A stretch of DNA of 45,734 nucleotides from Planctomycetota bacterium (GTDB taxonomy: Bacteria; Planctomycetota; UBA1135; GCA-002686595). A model generated the notes under the pieces. That model was not told where the DNA came from. It saw nothing but the letters and a program-made list of their open reading frames with translations, and did not search any database. The DNA is taken from NCBI GenBank assembly GCA_016795205.1, contig JAEUHZ010000057.1, forward strand, positions 1-45,734, in the 5' to 3' direction. Position 1 is the first letter of the stretch; each line of letters opens with the position of its first letter. This document shows positions 8,246 through 18,133 of the stretch, in pieces. The position numbers were made by a program, and so were the translations under genes.

Positions 8246-9262
8246 ATGATGCAGAAGTTCCTGAGCGCCGCCCTGGTCGCGGGCGGCGCGCTCGCCGCGG
8301 CGAGCTTCACGAGCCCCAGAGCCGAGGGCCCCGAGATCGGCGCGCCCGCGCCCGAGATCGCGGCCAAGACCTGGTTCAACCACATCGGCCGCCCGATCAC
8401 GCTCGAAAGCCTGCGTGGACAGGCCGTGATGCTCGAGTTCTGGGCCACCTGGTGCGGCCCGTGCGTGGCGGCCTGGCCGCACGTCCAGGAGATCCACGAT
8501 GAGTACCGCGAGAAGGGCCTGGTCGTGCTGGCACTCTCGAACGAGGTCGACGAGAAGGTCAGCGCGTTCCTCGACCAGAACGGCTACTCCGTGCCGACCG
8601 CGGCCGGCAGCACGTCCGGCGGCGCCTATGGCGTGAGCGGCATCCCGCGCACGTTCCTGATCGACCCCAGCGGCAAGATCGCCTGGTCCGGGCACCCCAG
8701 CGAAGTCTCGAAGTCGCTGCTCCAGGAGGTCACGAAGGGCGCCAAGAAGCGCTCGTCGAGCGTGCTCGCGATCCAGGTCGACGAGGAGCCCGCCGGGCGC
8801 CTCGCGGCGCACGCCAAGGCCATGGCCGCGGGCAATCCCGGCAAGGCGCTCACGGCACTGCAGGCCTTCGCCGACGACCCCAAGGCGACCGAGGCCGAGA
8901 AGAGCGGCGCGGCGGCCTTGGTCACCGCGATCGAGGAGCACGTCGGTCTCTTGAACCGCGAGGCGGACAAGCTGCTCGGCGCGCGCGAGGTCCTGCGCGG
9001 CCTCGCGATCCTCGACGCGCTCGCCAAGGAGTTCACCGGGCCGATCGGCGAGGCCGCCAAGAAGCGCGCGGCCGAGGTGCGCAAGGACGACGCCCTGGCC
9101 AAGGAGATCGCCGGCGCCGAGGCACTGGCGCGCGCGCAGGAGCAGGCCAAGAAGCTCGGCAGCACCAAGGCGCGCTCGAAGTTCGAGGAGGTCGTCGAGA
9201 AGCACAAGGGCACGCGCGCCGCCGAGCGCGCGGCGGTGCTGTTGCGCGGCAAGAAGGGCTGA
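8246..9262 (+). CDS. Exported TlpA/ResA-like thioredoxin-domain protein with helical C-terminal extension
   Basis: The protein has 338 residues from the ATG that follows AGGAGG; a second ATG is the next codon. A signal peptide covers about residues 1-26. An AhpC/TlpA-type thioredoxin domain follows at about 30-170, with the redox motif WCGPC (Cys70, Cys73), a GIPRTFLID cis-Pro loop and a GKIAWSGHP strand. The second half (about 175-338) is Ala/Lys/Glu-rich and predicted helical, with no recognised domain; it resembles TPR-like tails seen on planctomycete TlpA proteins. The likely role is periplasmic disulfide or thiol chemistry. It sits alone on the plus strand between uvrC and uvrB and converges with uvrB over a strong hairpin. 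Confidence 0.88.
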   Translation: MMQKFLSAALVAGGALAAASFTSPRAEGPEIGAPAPEIAAKTWFNHIGRPITLESLRGQAVMLEFWATWCGPCVAAWPHVQEIHDEYREKGLVVLALSNEVDEKVSAFLDQNGYSVPTAAGSTSGGAYGVSGIPRTFLIDPSGKIAWSGHPSEVSKSLLQEVTKGAKKRSSSVLAIQVDEEPAGRLAAHAKAMAAGNPGKALTALQAFADDPKATEAEKSGAAALVTAIEEHVGLLNREADKLLGAREVLRGLAILDALAKEFTGPIGEAAKKRAAEVRKDDALAKEIAGAEALARAQEQAKKLGSTKARSKFEEVVEKHKGTRAAERAAVLLRGKKG

Positions 9263-9283
9263 GCCCGCCAGCGGGCGGGCTGG

Positions 9284-9322
9284 GGAGCGGGCCGCGGGGC
9301 GCGACGCCCTGCGGCCCGCTCC
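9284..9322. terminator. Strong bidirectional hairpin between thioredoxin gene and uvrB
   Basis: The two 18-nt arms (9284-9301 and 9305-9322) pair throughout with one G:U, around a 3-nt loop. It lies between two converging genes, as expected for a terminator serving both strands. No T-tract follows, which is common in very GC-rich genomes. A smaller GCCCGC/GCGGGC repeat precedes it at about 9263-9280. Confidence 0.7.
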
Positions 9323-9348
9323 GCGTCCGGGGGCTCCCAGGCCCGAGC

Positions 9349-11400
9349 TCAACGCTCGAGCAGCACCTGCTCCAGCTTCTGCACGCGATTGCGCAGGCGC
9401 GCGGCATCCTCGAAACGCAGCTCCGCCGCGGCGTGCAGCATGTCGGCGCGCGCCTGCTCGATCGCGCCGCGCAGCTTCTGGACCGGCCAGGTCCAGGCGT
9501 CCTCCGCCCCGGGCTCCTCCGGCCGTCCCCCGCGCTTGCGCCCGGCCTGGCTGGCCGACTCCTCGGGCAGGTGCGCGACCTCGACGTAGTCCATCTCGTA
9601 CAGGGACTCGATCGACTCGCGAACCGGCTTGAGGATCGTCCGCGGGACGATGCCGCGCTCCTGGTTGTAGCGGGTCTGCAGCACGCGCCGCCGCTGCACC
9701 TCGCCGATCGCCGCCGCCATCGAGGCGGTCACGTGCTCGGCGTAGAACAGCACGCGCCCCTCGACGTTGCGCGCCGCCCGCCCACAGGTCTGGATCAGGG
9801 AGGTCGTCGAACGCAGGAAGCCCTCCTTGTCCGCGTCCAGGATCGCCACCAGCGCCACCTCGGGCAGGTCGAGGCCTTCGCGCAGCAGATTGATGCCCAC
9901 GAGCACGTCGAACTCCCCCAGGCGCAGATCGCGCAGGATCGCCGCGCGCTCGATGGCGTCGATCTCGGAGTGCAAGTAGCGCACGCGCACACCCAGCTCG
10001 GCGTAGTAGGTCGTGAGCTCCTCCGACATGCGCTTGGTGAGCGTCGTGACCAACACGCGCCAGCCCGCCGCCACGACCTTGCGGATCTCGTGGAGCAGGT
10101 CGTCGACCTGCGTGCGCGCCGGACGCACCTCGATCTCGGGATCGAGCAGGCCCGTCGGGCGCACGACCTGCTCGGCGATGCGTCCCGCGCTGTGCTGGAC
10201 CTCGTAGGCAGCCGGCGTGGCCGACACGTACACGCACTGCTTGACCAGGTGCTCCCACTCCTCGAAGCGCAACGGGCGGTTGTCGAGCGCGCTGGGCAGA
10301 CGGAAGCCGTGCTCGACGAGCGTCTCCTTGCGCGCGCGGTCGCCGCGGTACATGCCGCCCACTTGCGGCACGGAGACGTGGCTCTCGTCGACGAACACGA
10401 CCCAATCGGGCGGGAAGTAGTTCAGGAGCGTGAAGGGCGCCTCGCCCGGCGCGCGGCCATCCATCCAGCGCGAGTAGTTCTCGATGCCGCTGCACACGCC
10501 GGTGGTCTTGAGCATCTCCAGGTCGTGGCGCGTGCGCTGCTCCAGACGCTGCGCCTCGAGCAGGCGACCCCGCCCGCGCAGCTCGTCCAGCCGGCCCTCG
10601 AGCTCGACCGCGATGCCCTCGATGGCCTTGTGCAGGCGCTCGGCCGGCGCCACGTAGTGGTTGGCCGGGAAGATCGTCAGCGCGGGCTTCTCGCACAGCA
10701 CCTCGCCGCGCAGCGGATCGACCTCCACGAGCGCCTCGATCTCGTCGCCGAACAGCTCCACGCGGATCACGCGGTCCTCCTCGTAGGCCGGGAAGACCTC
10801 GATCACGTCGCCGCGCGCGCGGAACGTCCCGCGCCGGAAGTCGGTGTTGTTGCGCGCGTACTGCATGCGGGTCAGCGCGCGCAGCAGCTCCTCGCGCTCG
10901 ATGCCCTGCCCGCGCGCGAGCTGCAGGGCCATCTCGGCGTAGTTCGACGGGCTGCCGAGGCCGTAGATGCACGAGACCGAGGCCACGATCAGCACGTCGC
11001 GGCGTTCGAGCAGGCTGCGCGTCGCCGAGTTGCGCAAGCGCTCGATGCCCTCGTTGCGGCTGGCGTCCTTCTCGATGAACGTGTCCGTCGAGGGCACGTA
11101 GGCCTCGGGCTGGTAGTAGTCGTAGTAGCTGACGAAGTACTCGACCGCGTTCCTCGGAAACAGCTCCTTGAACTCGCTGAAGAGCTGGGCGGCGAGCGTC
11201 TTGTTGGGCGAGAGAACCAGCGTCGGCCGGTTCACCCGCGCGATCGTGGCGGCCATCGTGAACGTCTTGCCCGAGCCGGTGATGCCGAGCAGCGTCTGGT
11301 GGCGGGCGCCCTCGAGCAGTCCGCGCGCGAGTTGCTCGATGGCCGCCGGCTGGTCGCCCATGGGCTGGAACGGACACACGAGTTCGAAGCGTTCGGGCAT
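9349..11400 (-). CDS. uvrB: UvrABC excinuclease subunit B
   Basis: The protein has 683 residues, full length for UvrB. It shows Walker A GITGSGKT (residues 39-46) and the beta-hairpin region with [11 protein letters not shown] that clamps DNA at the lesion. Further on are the DESH helicase box, the YVSATPA motif and helicase motifs V and VI ([14 protein letters not shown], then QTCGRAARN). A C-terminal UVR motif (about 640-683) contacts UvrC. It is the last gene of the long minus-strand cluster, 28 bp after the gamma-glutamyltransferase stop, and it ends facing a strong hairpin. UvrA is not in the window. Confidence 0.97.
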   Translation of the reverse strand: MPERFELVCPFQPMGDQPAAIEQLARGLLEGARHQTLLGITGSGKTFTMAATIARVNRPTLVLSPNKTLAAQLFSEFKELFPRNAVEYFVSYYDYYQPEAYVPSTDTFIEKDASRNEGIERLRNSATRSLLERRDVLIVASVSCIYGLGSPSNYAEMALQLARGQGIEREELLRALTRMQYARNNTDFRRGTFRARGDVIEVFPAYEEDRVIRVELFGDEIEALVEVDPLRGEVLCEKPALTIFPANHYVAPAERLHKAIEGIAVELEGRLDELRGRGRLLEAQRLEQRTRHDLEMLKTTGVCSGIENYSRWMDGRAPGEAPFTLLNYFPPDWVVFVDESHVSVPQVGGMYRGDRARKETLVEHGFRLPSALDNRPLRFEEWEHLVKQCVYVSATPAAYEVQHSAGRIAEQVVRPTGLLDPEIEVRPARTQVDDLLHEIRKVVAAGWRVLVTTLTKRMSEELTTYYAELGVRVRYLHSEIDAIERAAILRDLRLGEFDVLVGINLLREGLDLPEVALVAILDADKEGFLRSTTSLIQTCGRAARNVEGRVLFYAEHVTASMAAAIGEVQRRRVLQTRYNQERGIVPRTILKPVRESIESLYEMDYVEVAHLPEESASQAGRKRGGRPEEPGAEDAWTWPVQKLRGAIEQARADMLHAAAELRFEDAARLRNRVQKLEQVLLER

Positions 11401-11428
11401 GGTGTGCGTGTCCTGGCGCCCGCGCGGC

Positions 11429-13264
11429 TCAGCCGTCCGTGAGGCCGGCGCTGCCGCCCCGGCGCGGGTCGCTGACGCCGACCGGCTGGCCGCCCACGCC
11501 GTCGAGGAGGATGGCTTGGACCGCGCCGAAGCGGCGCTCGACCCGCCGCACGGGTTGGCCGAAGCGTCGTTCGAGCGCTTCCACGAGGCCGGGGTCGAAC
11601 TCCATCTCGAAGAGCGTCTCGGCCGGGCTCCACTGTTGGTGCAGGCGCGGGGCGGCGACCGCGCGCTCCAGTGCCTCGCCCAGGACGAGCACGCGCAGGA
11701 GCACCTGCGTCACGGCCGTGATGATGCGCGGGCCGCCGGGGCTGCCGAGCACCATGACGTTGGCGTGACCTCCAGCGCGGACCACGGTCGGGGTCATCGA
11801 GGAGAGCGGCCGCTTCCCGGGGCGCACTGCGTTCGCGGCCCCGCCGACGAGACCGTAGACGTTCGGCCGCCCGCCGGCGGGCGCGAAGTCGTCCATCTCG
11901 TCGTTGAGCAGGAATCCGCCACCGCGCACCAGGATCCCCGACCCGAAGGTGGTGTTCAGCGTCGTGGTCAGGCTCACCGCGTTGCCGCCCTCGTCGAGCA
12001 CGCACAGGTGCGTGGTCTCGCCGCCCTCGCGCCCCGCCGCGCGCTGCGAGCCGTCCACGCGCGCGACCTCGCCGATCGCCACGCGGCGCGCCGCGATCGT
12101 GCTCGGCGCCAGCAGCTCGTCCACCGGGACGGTCACGAAGTCGGGGTCCCCCAGGTGCTCGGCGCGGTCGGCGAACGCAGCGCGCAGGGCCTCGATCCAC
12201 CAGTGCAGCATGCGGTCCGAGAGCCCGGGGTCGTCGCCACCCGGCGCGCGCTCGGTCTCGAAGCGCCGCGCGGCGATGGCGCGATCGCGCTCGGGATCGA
12301 GCGGGAGACCCTCCAGCACGCCCAGCGTCTGGAGCAGCGCGACGCCGCCCGAGCTGGGTGGCGGCATCGTCACGATCTCGTGACCGCGGAACCAGCCCAC
12401 GAGCGGCGCACGCTCGCGGACCGTGTAGCCGCGCAGGTCGGCGTGCGTGATCCAGCCTCCGCCGAAGCCCGTGTCCAGGTCGCCGCCGCGCTCGCGCGCC
12501 GGGATCGGCTCGGCCGCCAGGGCGCGCACGATCGCGTCGGCCACCGGTCCCGTGTAGAAGGCGCGGGGGCCCTCCGTGGCCAGACGCTCCAGCGTGCGGG
12601 CCAGCTCGGGCTGGACCAGCCGCTCGCCCGCGGCGAGCGGCGCGCCGCGCGGGAAGAACAGCTCGCGCGCGGCGGCGTTGAACTCCTCGAAGACGCCCTC
12701 CGCGGCGAGGTCCCGCGCCAGCCAGTCGTCGATCGGGAAGCCCTCGCGAGCCAGGGCGACCGCCGGCGCCGCGACGCTCTCGAGCGGCAGCCGCCCGAAG
12801 CGGCGATGGAGCTCGAACAGCCCGGCCGGCGAGCCGGGCACCGCGACCGAGACCGGGCCGCGCGTGGTGCGCTCGGGCACGAACTCGCCGCGCTCGTCGA
12901 GGTAGACCCCGGGCCGGGCAGCCGCCGGCGCCACCTCGCGGAAGTCGATCGCCGCGGGCGAGCCGCTGTGCGGGACCCACAGCGCGAAGCCCCCGCCGCC
13001 CAGGTTGCCGGCCTGCGGATGCACGACCGCGAGCGCCAGCGCCACGGCCACGGCGGCGTCGGCCGCGTTGCCCCCGCGCGCCAGGGTCGCAAGCCCGGCC
13101 TCGGTCGCGAGCGGGTGCTCGCTGACCACGGCGCCCCGCTCGGGCGGATCCCATTCGGCCTCGCGCCCGATCTCGGCCGAGCCCCGGCAACCGGCGACGA
13201 ACGCGAGCGCGAGCCCCGCCGCCGCGGCGTACGCGCGCGGAGCGGGCTGACCGGCGCCGCTCAC
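11429..13264 (-). CDS. ggt: Gamma-glutamyltransferase (lipoprotein or periplasmic)
   Basis: Starting from GTG at 13264, which overlaps the upstream stop as GTGA, gives 611 residues. The N-terminus is a hydrophobic segment ending in FVAGC, a lipobox-like site with Cys at about residue 26. The body is a complete Ntn-hydrolase of the GGT family. The precursor is cut before the Thr of GETTHLCV (about Thr417), which then acts as nucleophile. Other family motifs are [15 protein letters not shown] near the N-terminus, [19 protein letters not shown] and LGSPGGPRI near the C-terminus. It should hydrolyse or transfer gamma-glutamyl groups from glutathione and related compounds outside the cytoplasm. 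It sits between a NIL-domain gene and uvrB in a tightly packed cluster; no obvious link with repair is seen. Confidence 0.92.
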   Translation of the reverse strand: MSGAGQPAPRAYAAAAGLALAFVAGCRGSAEIGREAEWDPPERGAVVSEHPLATEAGLATLARGGNAADAAVAVALALAVVHPQAGNLGGGGFALWVPHSGSPAAIDFREVAPAAARPGVYLDERGEFVPERTTRGPVSVAVPGSPAGLFELHRRFGRLPLESVAAPAVALAREGFPIDDWLARDLAAEGVFEEFNAAARELFFPRGAPLAAGERLVQPELARTLERLATEGPRAFYTGPVADAIVRALAAEPIPARERGGDLDTGFGGGWITHADLRGYTVRERAPLVGWFRGHEIVTMPPPSSGGVALLQTLGVLEGLPLDPERDRAIAARRFETERAPGGDDPGLSDRMLHWWIEALRAAFADRAEHLGDPDFVTVPVDELLAPSTIAARRVAIGEVARVDGSQRAAGREGGETTHLCVLDEGGNAVSLTTTLNTTFGSGILVRGGGFLLNDEMDDFAPAGGRPNVYGLVGGAANAVRPGKRPLSSMTPTVVRAGGHANVMVLGSPGGPRIITAVTQVLLRVLVLGEALERAVAAPRLHQQWSPAETLFEMEFDPGLVEALERRFGQPVRRVERRFGAVQAILLDGVGGQPVGVSDPRRGGSAGLTDG

Positions 13265-13503
13265 CGCCCGACCTGGTCCTTGATCTCCTCGATCCTGACC
13301 CCGCGCGACTTCAGGTAGTTCACCGAGGCCAGGATGGCGGCTTCTTCGCCCTCGATCTCGACGGCGACCAGCGCCATCGTGTCCGTGATGCTGGCCGCGC
13401 GGATGTTGGGCACGACCCCGAACTTCTCCCCCAGCGTATGGCTGATGATGGGCTCGGAGATCAGCTCCTGGGGGAACGTGCAGAAGTACTTGTGGAGGGC
13501 CAT
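13261..13503 (-). CDS. Stand-alone NIL (ACT-like) domain protein
   Basis: This protein of 80 residues consists only of a NIL domain. The ferredoxin-like/ACT-like fold is indicated by TFPQELISEPII, a central NIRAASITD strand and the closing YLKSRGVRIEEI. NIL domains usually sit at the C-terminus of the methionine importer ATPase MetN, where they bind methionine, or beside ferredoxin domains. Here there is no ATPase or ferredoxin. Start ATG at 13503 is 3 bp after the upstream stop, and its own stop overlaps the ggt GTG start, so translation is probably coupled. A sensory or small-ligand-binding role is an inference. Confidence 0.8.
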   Translation of the reverse strand: MALHKYFCTFPQELISEPIISHTLGEKFGVVPNIRAASITDTMALVAVEIEGEEAAILASVNYLKSRGVRIEEIKDQVGR

Positions 13504-13506
13504 CGG

Positions 13507-14202
13507 CTACGGCGCCGACGCGGACCGGCGGACGATCCGCGCGGCCAGGTAGGCGAGCCCGCATCCCATCACGAGCGCGAGTCCCCCTGCAAGCTCCGGC
13601 CGGTAGGGAGCGCGCAGGCGTGGGTCGAGGTCGGCGGCTCCGGCGGCGTCGTACACCGCGGGATGCCGCAGCCAGTCGAGTCCGGCACACTCGGCGAGCA
13701 GCGTGGCCGGGGACAGGTCGAGCAGCAGCCCGGAGATCGGACCGGGCCACGGGGCGCGCAGCCAGCCTCCCGCGAGCGGGGCCAGGACGAGCGCCGTGCT
13801 GGCCAGGAACAGGCTCGCCGCAGCGACACACGCTTGCTCCGGCCGCAGCAGCCGGCCCACGGCGTACCCGCTGGCGAACAGCCCGGCCGCGGCCAACACA
13901 GCGTAGGCCGGCGTGGCCAGATCCCGCGGCGCGAGCGCGGCCACGAGCGCGAAGAGGATCGCCCAGGCACCGGGGATGGCCGCCGCGAAGGGCCAAGCCG
14001 GGAGCCGAGCGCCGCCCGCCAGCGCGCCCGCCGCCGGCGCGCAGCAGGCGAGCCAGACGAGCAACGCCACCGGGTCCGGCACGCCGCGTGATCCAGGCCA
14101 GGCGCCGGGGAGCGCCAGCGCGGCGATCCCGAGCGCGCCGAGGAAGGCGCGCGCCTGCGCGCGCACCGCCGCCTCGTCGCGCCGCGCCGCGCGGAGGATC
14201 AC
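13507..14202 (-). CDS. Polytopic membrane protein of unknown function
   Basis: GTG at 14202 overlaps the upstream nuclease stop as GTGA and gives 231 residues; extension of the frame further upstream would be antisense to the nuclease and is rejected. Hydrophobic segments at about 20-38, 46-65, 73-92, 98-116, 124-143 and 206-224 suggest six membrane helices. A loop of about 50 residues lies between the fifth and sixth and contains a GLDWLRHPAVYD stretch. The last helix is followed by ARIVRRSAS, a positive-inside tail. No family was recognised with confidence; the size is compatible with an ABC transporter membrane subunit, but no ATPase is adjacent. Confidence 0.7.
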   Translation of the reverse strand: MILRAARRDEAAVRAQARAFLGALGIAALALPGAWPGSRGVPDPVALLVWLACCAPAAGALAGGARLPAWPFAAAIPGAWAILFALVAALAPRDLATPAYAVLAAAGLFASGYAVGRLLRPEQACVAAASLFLASTALVLAPLAGGWLRAPWPGPISGLLLDLSPATLLAECAGLDWLRHPAVYDAAGAADLDPRLRAPYRPELAGGLALVMGCGLAYLAARIVRRSASAP

Positions 14203-15881
14203 GGACAGAAGCGGAAGCGGCGCCCGTTGCTCAGGTTGAAGCCCGCGCCGCCCCCAGCCGGGTTGCGGTACCACAGCTGGAACGACCAGGACGTGCCCGG
14301 AGTGATCTGCGTCAGGGATCCGCTCTGGAAGTCGAGCGGGTAGTAGGCCGTCCCGAGCGGGTCGATCTGCAGGATCCCCAGGCGCGTGATCGGGTTCCCG
14401 ATGCAGCGCCAGCCGTTGCCGAAGGGGACCTGCGTCTCGTTCGGCCCGTAGAAGTAGAGCGCGCTGGCGTTGGGCGGCGCGTCGTGGGCCAGGAGCACGA
14501 GGTTGTTCGCACTGAGGCTCAGGGAGCCGGCGCTCTCCATGATCGCGCCCGCGCCGACGCTGTTCGGCGCGGTCGCGCAGAAGTTCATGGCGAAGCACTC
14601 GCAGGTGTCCGGGACCTGGTTCCCGTTCAGGTCGGGCGCGTTGCCCAGCGCGATGTCGGTCGTGTCGGCCACCCCGTTCCCGTTGCAGTCGACGACCGGG
14701 AGCCGCAGGTCCGCGAACACCGGGCGGTGGTCCGAGGCGGTGCTCGTCACCGAGGACACGCCGCCGGCGAAGCCCTGGACCTCGGGCGGCTGAGCCGCGG
14801 CCGGGTTCGAGCCGGAGATGAAGATGGCCTGGAGCCGCAGCGTCGCGAGGCTGTCCTGCCACAGGATGTAGTCGTACTTGTTCCCCGAGCTGTGGCTGGC
14901 GTCGCTGCCCGAGAAGAAGTGCAGGGCCGAGTCGGCCGTCGCGTCCGTGAAGTCGCGGTCGGGGCCGTCCGCGGCGCCACCCACGACCTGCGCGCTCTCC
15001 AGCCAGCTCACCGGCCCGCGGATCGCGCCGTTGGCCAGCTCGTCCTCGTTCATGTCGCCGGCCAGCACCACGGGAGTGAATGCGTCGAGCACGCTGGTCG
15101 CCGCCGGCGCGTCGGCGATGCGGTTCAGCGGATCGGGCAGGCTGCCCCCGTTGCCGTTGAACCAGTACTGCACGACGTAGGCCACGTTCTTCGCGGCGGC
15201 CACGCGCTGGTCACGGTCGCTCTGCGCGCTGCCCGACTTCAGGTGCGCGCCGCCGACGACCAGGTCGCCGCGGTAGGTCACGCCGGGCAGGTCGATCTCG
15301 ACGAACTGGAAGCCGCGGATCCCGCCGTCGCCCCCCGGCGCCCAGGCCGAGTTCGCCGCCACGGTCGGGATGTCGGCCAAGGTCGCCTGCCCGTCCCCGT
15401 TCAGGTCCGCGAACGGGTAGCGCGAGAGGATCACGTTGCGGTTGAACCCGTCCGTCTCGTTGGGCACGAACACGTGCGGCAGGTCGTAGCCGGGCGCGTA
15501 CTTCTGCACCCAGGACGTGATCGGCGCGTTGCCGTTGAAGGCGTCGTTCCCGCCGTGCAGGAAGTAGTCGATCACGGTCGTGAGCTGCGCGATCGAGTCC
15601 GCGCCCGAGCCCGTGCCGTTTCCCGAGTTGTCGCCGGTCTCCTGGAGCAGGAGCACGTCGGGCTTGAGCGCCGCGACGAGCCGCGCGATCGCGCACCAGG
15701 AATTGGCCCCCTCGACCTTGGGCTGGGAGCGGCAGAGCGCGTCCTGGACGTTGTAGGTCATGACCCGCACGTCGGCCGGGTCGACCTTGCCCCACTGGCC
15801 GGAGGGCGGACTCCACTGGGCCGTCGCGGCGGCGGCCAGGAGGACGAGAGCTGCGCCGAGGGCGCCGGTGCGGTGGAGCAT
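14199..15881 (-). CDS. Secreted endonuclease/exonuclease/phosphatase-family protein with dockerin-like linker
   Basis: The protein has 560 residues and a signal peptide ending near AAATAQ (about residue 22). The catalytic domain (about 38-405) has EEP hallmarks: MTYNVQDA (metal-binding Asn), LLLQETGD (metal-binding Glu), GDMNEDE and the terminal SDHRPVFADL with the catalytic Asp-His. A Ca-binding dockerin-like segment follows, DCNGNGVADTTD and DLNGNQVPDTC (about 410-440). A beta-rich C-terminal module of about 120 residues ends in Phe-Cys-Pro. That last module recurs on exported proteins of some Planctomycetota and may serve surface attachment; its role is inferred. The substrate could be extracellular nucleic acid or a phosphoester. 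It is translationally coupled to the downstream membrane protein. Confidence 0.88.
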   Translation of the reverse strand: MLHRTGALGAALVLLAAAATAQWSPPSGQWGKVDPADVRVMTYNVQDALCRSQPKVEGANSWCAIARLVAALKPDVLLLQETGDNSGNGTGSGADSIAQLTTVIDYFLHGGNDAFNGNAPITSWVQKYAPGYDLPHVFVPNETDGFNRNVILSRYPFADLNGDGQATLADIPTVAANSAWAPGGDGGIRGFQFVEIDLPGVTYRGDLVVGGAHLKSGSAQSDRDQRVAAAKNVAYVVQYWFNGNGGSLPDPLNRIADAPAATSVLDAFTPVVLAGDMNEDELANGAIRGPVSWLESAQVVGGAADGPDRDFTDATADSALHFFSGSDASHSSGNKYDYILWQDSLATLRLQAIFISGSNPAAAQPPEVQGFAGGVSSVTSTASDHRPVFADLRLPVVDCNGNGVADTTDIALGNAPDLNGNQVPDTCECFAMNFCATAPNSVGAGAIMESAGSLSLSANNLVLLAHDAPPNASALYFYGPNETQVPFGNGWRCIGNPITRLGILQIDPLGTAYYPLDFQSGSLTQITPGTSWSFQLWYRNPAGGGAGFNLSNGRRFRFCP

Positions 15882-15953
15882 CGAAGGGTCCGGGGCGGGT
15901 CGCGAGCGTTCCCCTTCGAGTCTACCGGCCCGGCGCGCGCCGTGGGCCGACCA

Positions 15954-17474
15954 TCAGCCGAACCGGATGCCCTGGGCCAGCGGCAGCTCGCGCGACCAGT
16001 TCACGGTGTTCGTCTGCCGCCGCATGTAGGCCTTCCAGGCGTCGGAGCCCGACTCGCGTCCGCCGCCCGTTTCCTTCTCGCCCCCGAACGCGCCGCCGAT
16101 CTCGGCCCCGCTCGTGCCGATGTTCACGTTCGCGATGCCGCAGTCCGACCCGGACGCCGACAGGAAGCGCTCGGCGTGGCGCACGCTGCCCGTGAAGATC
16201 GCCGAGGACAGGCCCTGCGGGACGGCGTTGTGCTTGGCGAGCGCCTCGTCCAAGTCCTTGGCCTTCATCACGTACAGGATCGGCGCGAACGTCTCGCGCT
16301 GCACGGTGGGCAGCGCGTTCTCCGCGATCACGATCGCGGGCTTGACGAAGTGTCCACCGGAGAGGCGTCCCTTGAGCGCCAGTGGCTGGCCGCCGTAGAT
16401 GACCTTGCCGCCTTCCTGGCGCACGCTCGCGAGCGCCGCCTGCATGGCTTCCACCGCCGCGGAGTCGATCAACGGACCGCACAAGGTGCCCTTCGCCAGC
16501 GGGTCGCCGACCGGGATCGTGCCGTAGGCGTGCACGAGCTGCCGCTCGACCCGCGCGGCGATCCGCGGATGGACGATGAGCCGGCGCGTCGACGTGCAGC
16601 GCTGGCCCGCGGTGCCGACCGCGCCGAACAGGATCGCGGGCAGCGCCAAGTCGAGGTCGGCGTCCTCCATGAGGACGATCGCGTTGTTCCCGCCGCACTC
16701 CAGGATCGTGCGCCCGAAGCGGCCCGCGACGCGCGCGGCGCAGAGCTTCCCGACGCGCGAGCTGCCGGTGAACGAGACCAGCGGCAGGCGCTCGTCGTCG
16801 AAGAAGCGCGCGCCGACCTCCTCGTTCGAGCCGATCACCAGCCCCACGAGCGCCCCGAACCCGTCGGGCTCGAGGACCTCGCGCGCCACGTTGGTCAGCG
16901 CGATCGCGGTCAGCGGCGCCTTGGGGCTGGGCTTCCACACGCAGGCGTCGCCGCAGACCAAGGCCAGCATCGAGTTCCAGGCCCACACGGCGGCCGGGAA
17001 GTTGAAGGCGGTGACGATGCCGACCGCGCCCAGCGGGTGCCATTGCTCGCGCATCGCGTGCATGGGACGCTCGCTGTGCATCGAGAGCCCGTAAAGCTGG
17101 CGCGAGAGTCCCGTGGCGAAGTCGGCGATGTCGATCGCCTCCTGGATCTCGCCCAGGCCCTCCTGGAGGATCTTGCCGACCTCCAGGGTCACGAGCCGCC
17201 CGAGCTCCTCCTTCCTGGCGCGCAGCCGGTCGCCGATGCGCCGCACGTACTCGCCGCGCTTGGGGGCCGGCAGCTCGCGCCAGCGCAGGAAGGCCGCGTG
17301 CGCGGCCGTCACGACCGCGTCGTAGTCGGCGGCCGTCGCCATGCGCACGCGACCCAGCGTCTCGCCGGTGGCCGGGTTCTCGCTGGCCAGCAGGTCGCCG
17401 CGCGTCTTGCGCCAGGCGCCGTCGTACGCGCCGGGGTGGTTGGCCTGGATGCCGAGGTTCTTCAGGTTCGCCAT
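15954..17474 (-). CDS. Aldehyde dehydrogenase, ALDH7 type (aminoadipic-semialdehyde dehydrogenase-like)
   Basis: The protein has 506 residues, full length. It shows TAFNFPAAVWAWN, the NAD-binding VSFTGSS, the general base Glu in LECGGN (about 259) and the nucleophile Cys in AGQRCTS (about 293). NLKNLGI at the N-terminus and the GIANVNIGTSGAEIGGAFGG block near the C-terminus are typical of ALDH7A1/AmaB-type enzymes, which oxidise alpha-aminoadipic semialdehyde (piperideine-6-carboxylate) in lysine breakdown. The subfamily call rests on these blocks. No other lysine-degradation gene is nearby; the neighbours are exported hydrolases, so the pathway context is unclear. Confidence 0.93.
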   Translation of the reverse strand: MANLKNLGIQANHPGAYDGAWRKTRGDLLASENPATGETLGRVRMATAADYDAVVTAAHAAFLRWRELPAPKRGEYVRRIGDRLRARKEELGRLVTLEVGKILQEGLGEIQEAIDIADFATGLSRQLYGLSMHSERPMHAMREQWHPLGAVGIVTAFNFPAAVWAWNSMLALVCGDACVWKPSPKAPLTAIALTNVAREVLEPDGFGALVGLVIGSNEEVGARFFDDERLPLVSFTGSSRVGKLCAARVAGRFGRTILECGGNNAIVLMEDADLDLALPAILFGAVGTAGQRCTSTRRLIVHPRIAARVERQLVHAYGTIPVGDPLAKGTLCGPLIDSAAVEAMQAALASVRQEGGKVIYGGQPLALKGRLSGGHFVKPAIVIAENALPTVQRETFAPILYVMKAKDLDEALAKHNAVPQGLSSAIFTGSVRHAERFLSASGSDCGIANVNIGTSGAEIGGAFGGEKETGGGRESGSDAWKAYMRRQTNTVNWSRELPLAQGIRFG

Positions 17475-17548
17475 GGAGCGCGAGAGCCTAGCGGGGCGAG
17501 TGCTCGCGCGCAGCCGGCCGCGTCCCGGATCGGCCAGCCGCGCCGTGC

Positions 17549-18118
17549 TCAGCCGCCTGCGGTGGTCATGAGCTGCAGCGCGGTGCGCGTCCCCTCCCGA
17601 GCCAGGCTGTAGAGCACGCTGCGATCACCCTGCTGGAAGCTGCGCAGCAGCCCCGGGCCCGGCGTCGGCCCGACCTGTCCCTCGCTCGGCTGCTCCACGA
17701 AGCCCCGCGAGCGCATCTCCTCCGTGATCCGTGCCGCGAGCTGCGCTGGAGTGCCCGAGAGATCACCCAGCACCTGGAAGCCCTGGGGCGAGCGACCCGC
17801 GAGCGTGATCCGCAGGTCCGCGGGCACGTAGACGTCGGGCGGAAAGCCCGCTGGCAGCTCGAGCGCGTTGCCGCTGACGACTGCGTGCGTCCCATCGCGC
17901 GTGCGCAGCGTGACCGTGTCGCCGCGGACCTCGACGTTGGCCTGCCCGCCACCGATCCGCGCCGGTGCCTGCTCGACGACTTGGCCCTCGGCCTGCTGGC
18001 GCTCCTCTGCGCAGCAGATGGCGAGCGCCGCGCAGCCGATGGCCAGGAACCGCAAGCGGAGGGCGCTTCGGACCGCAGTCGGAGGGCGCGGGCGGGCGGG
18101 TCGTGTTCCTCGGTCCAT
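17549..18118 (-). CDS. Putative envelope lipoprotein of unknown function
   Basis: The protein has 189 residues. After a basic N-terminus, the hydrophobic LRFLAIGCAALAICC ends in a possible lipobox (Cys at about 35-36). The body has a beta-rich half with NVEVRGDTVTLRTRDG and a PAGFPPDVYVPADLRI strand, then a helical LAARITEEMRSRGF segment and a final strand pair. The pattern of a short charged beta repeat, FPxDVxVP and a helix resembling (x)EEMRSRGF matches small exported proteins seen in other Gram-negative bacteria that have no assigned function. It is 15 bp downstream of the thioredoxin-fold gene and 74 bp upstream of the aldehyde dehydrogenase, on the same strand. Confidence 0.75.
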   Translation of the reverse strand: MDRGTRPARPRPPTAVRSALRLRFLAIGCAALAICCAEERQQAEGQVVEQAPARIGGGQANVEVRGDTVTLRTRDGTHAVVSGNALELPAGFPPDVYVPADLRITLAGRSPQGFQVLGDLSGTPAQLAARITEEMRSRGFVEQPSEGQVGPTPGPGLLRSFQQGDRSVLYSLAREGTRTALQLMTTAGG

Positions 18119-18133
18119 CCGACGAGCGCGCCT

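Noticed and set aside
13620..17612. 1330-codon plus-strand open frame
   Set aside because: It runs antisense to the membrane protein, nuclease and aldehyde dehydrogenase genes, which have clear motifs; the composition is low-complexity.
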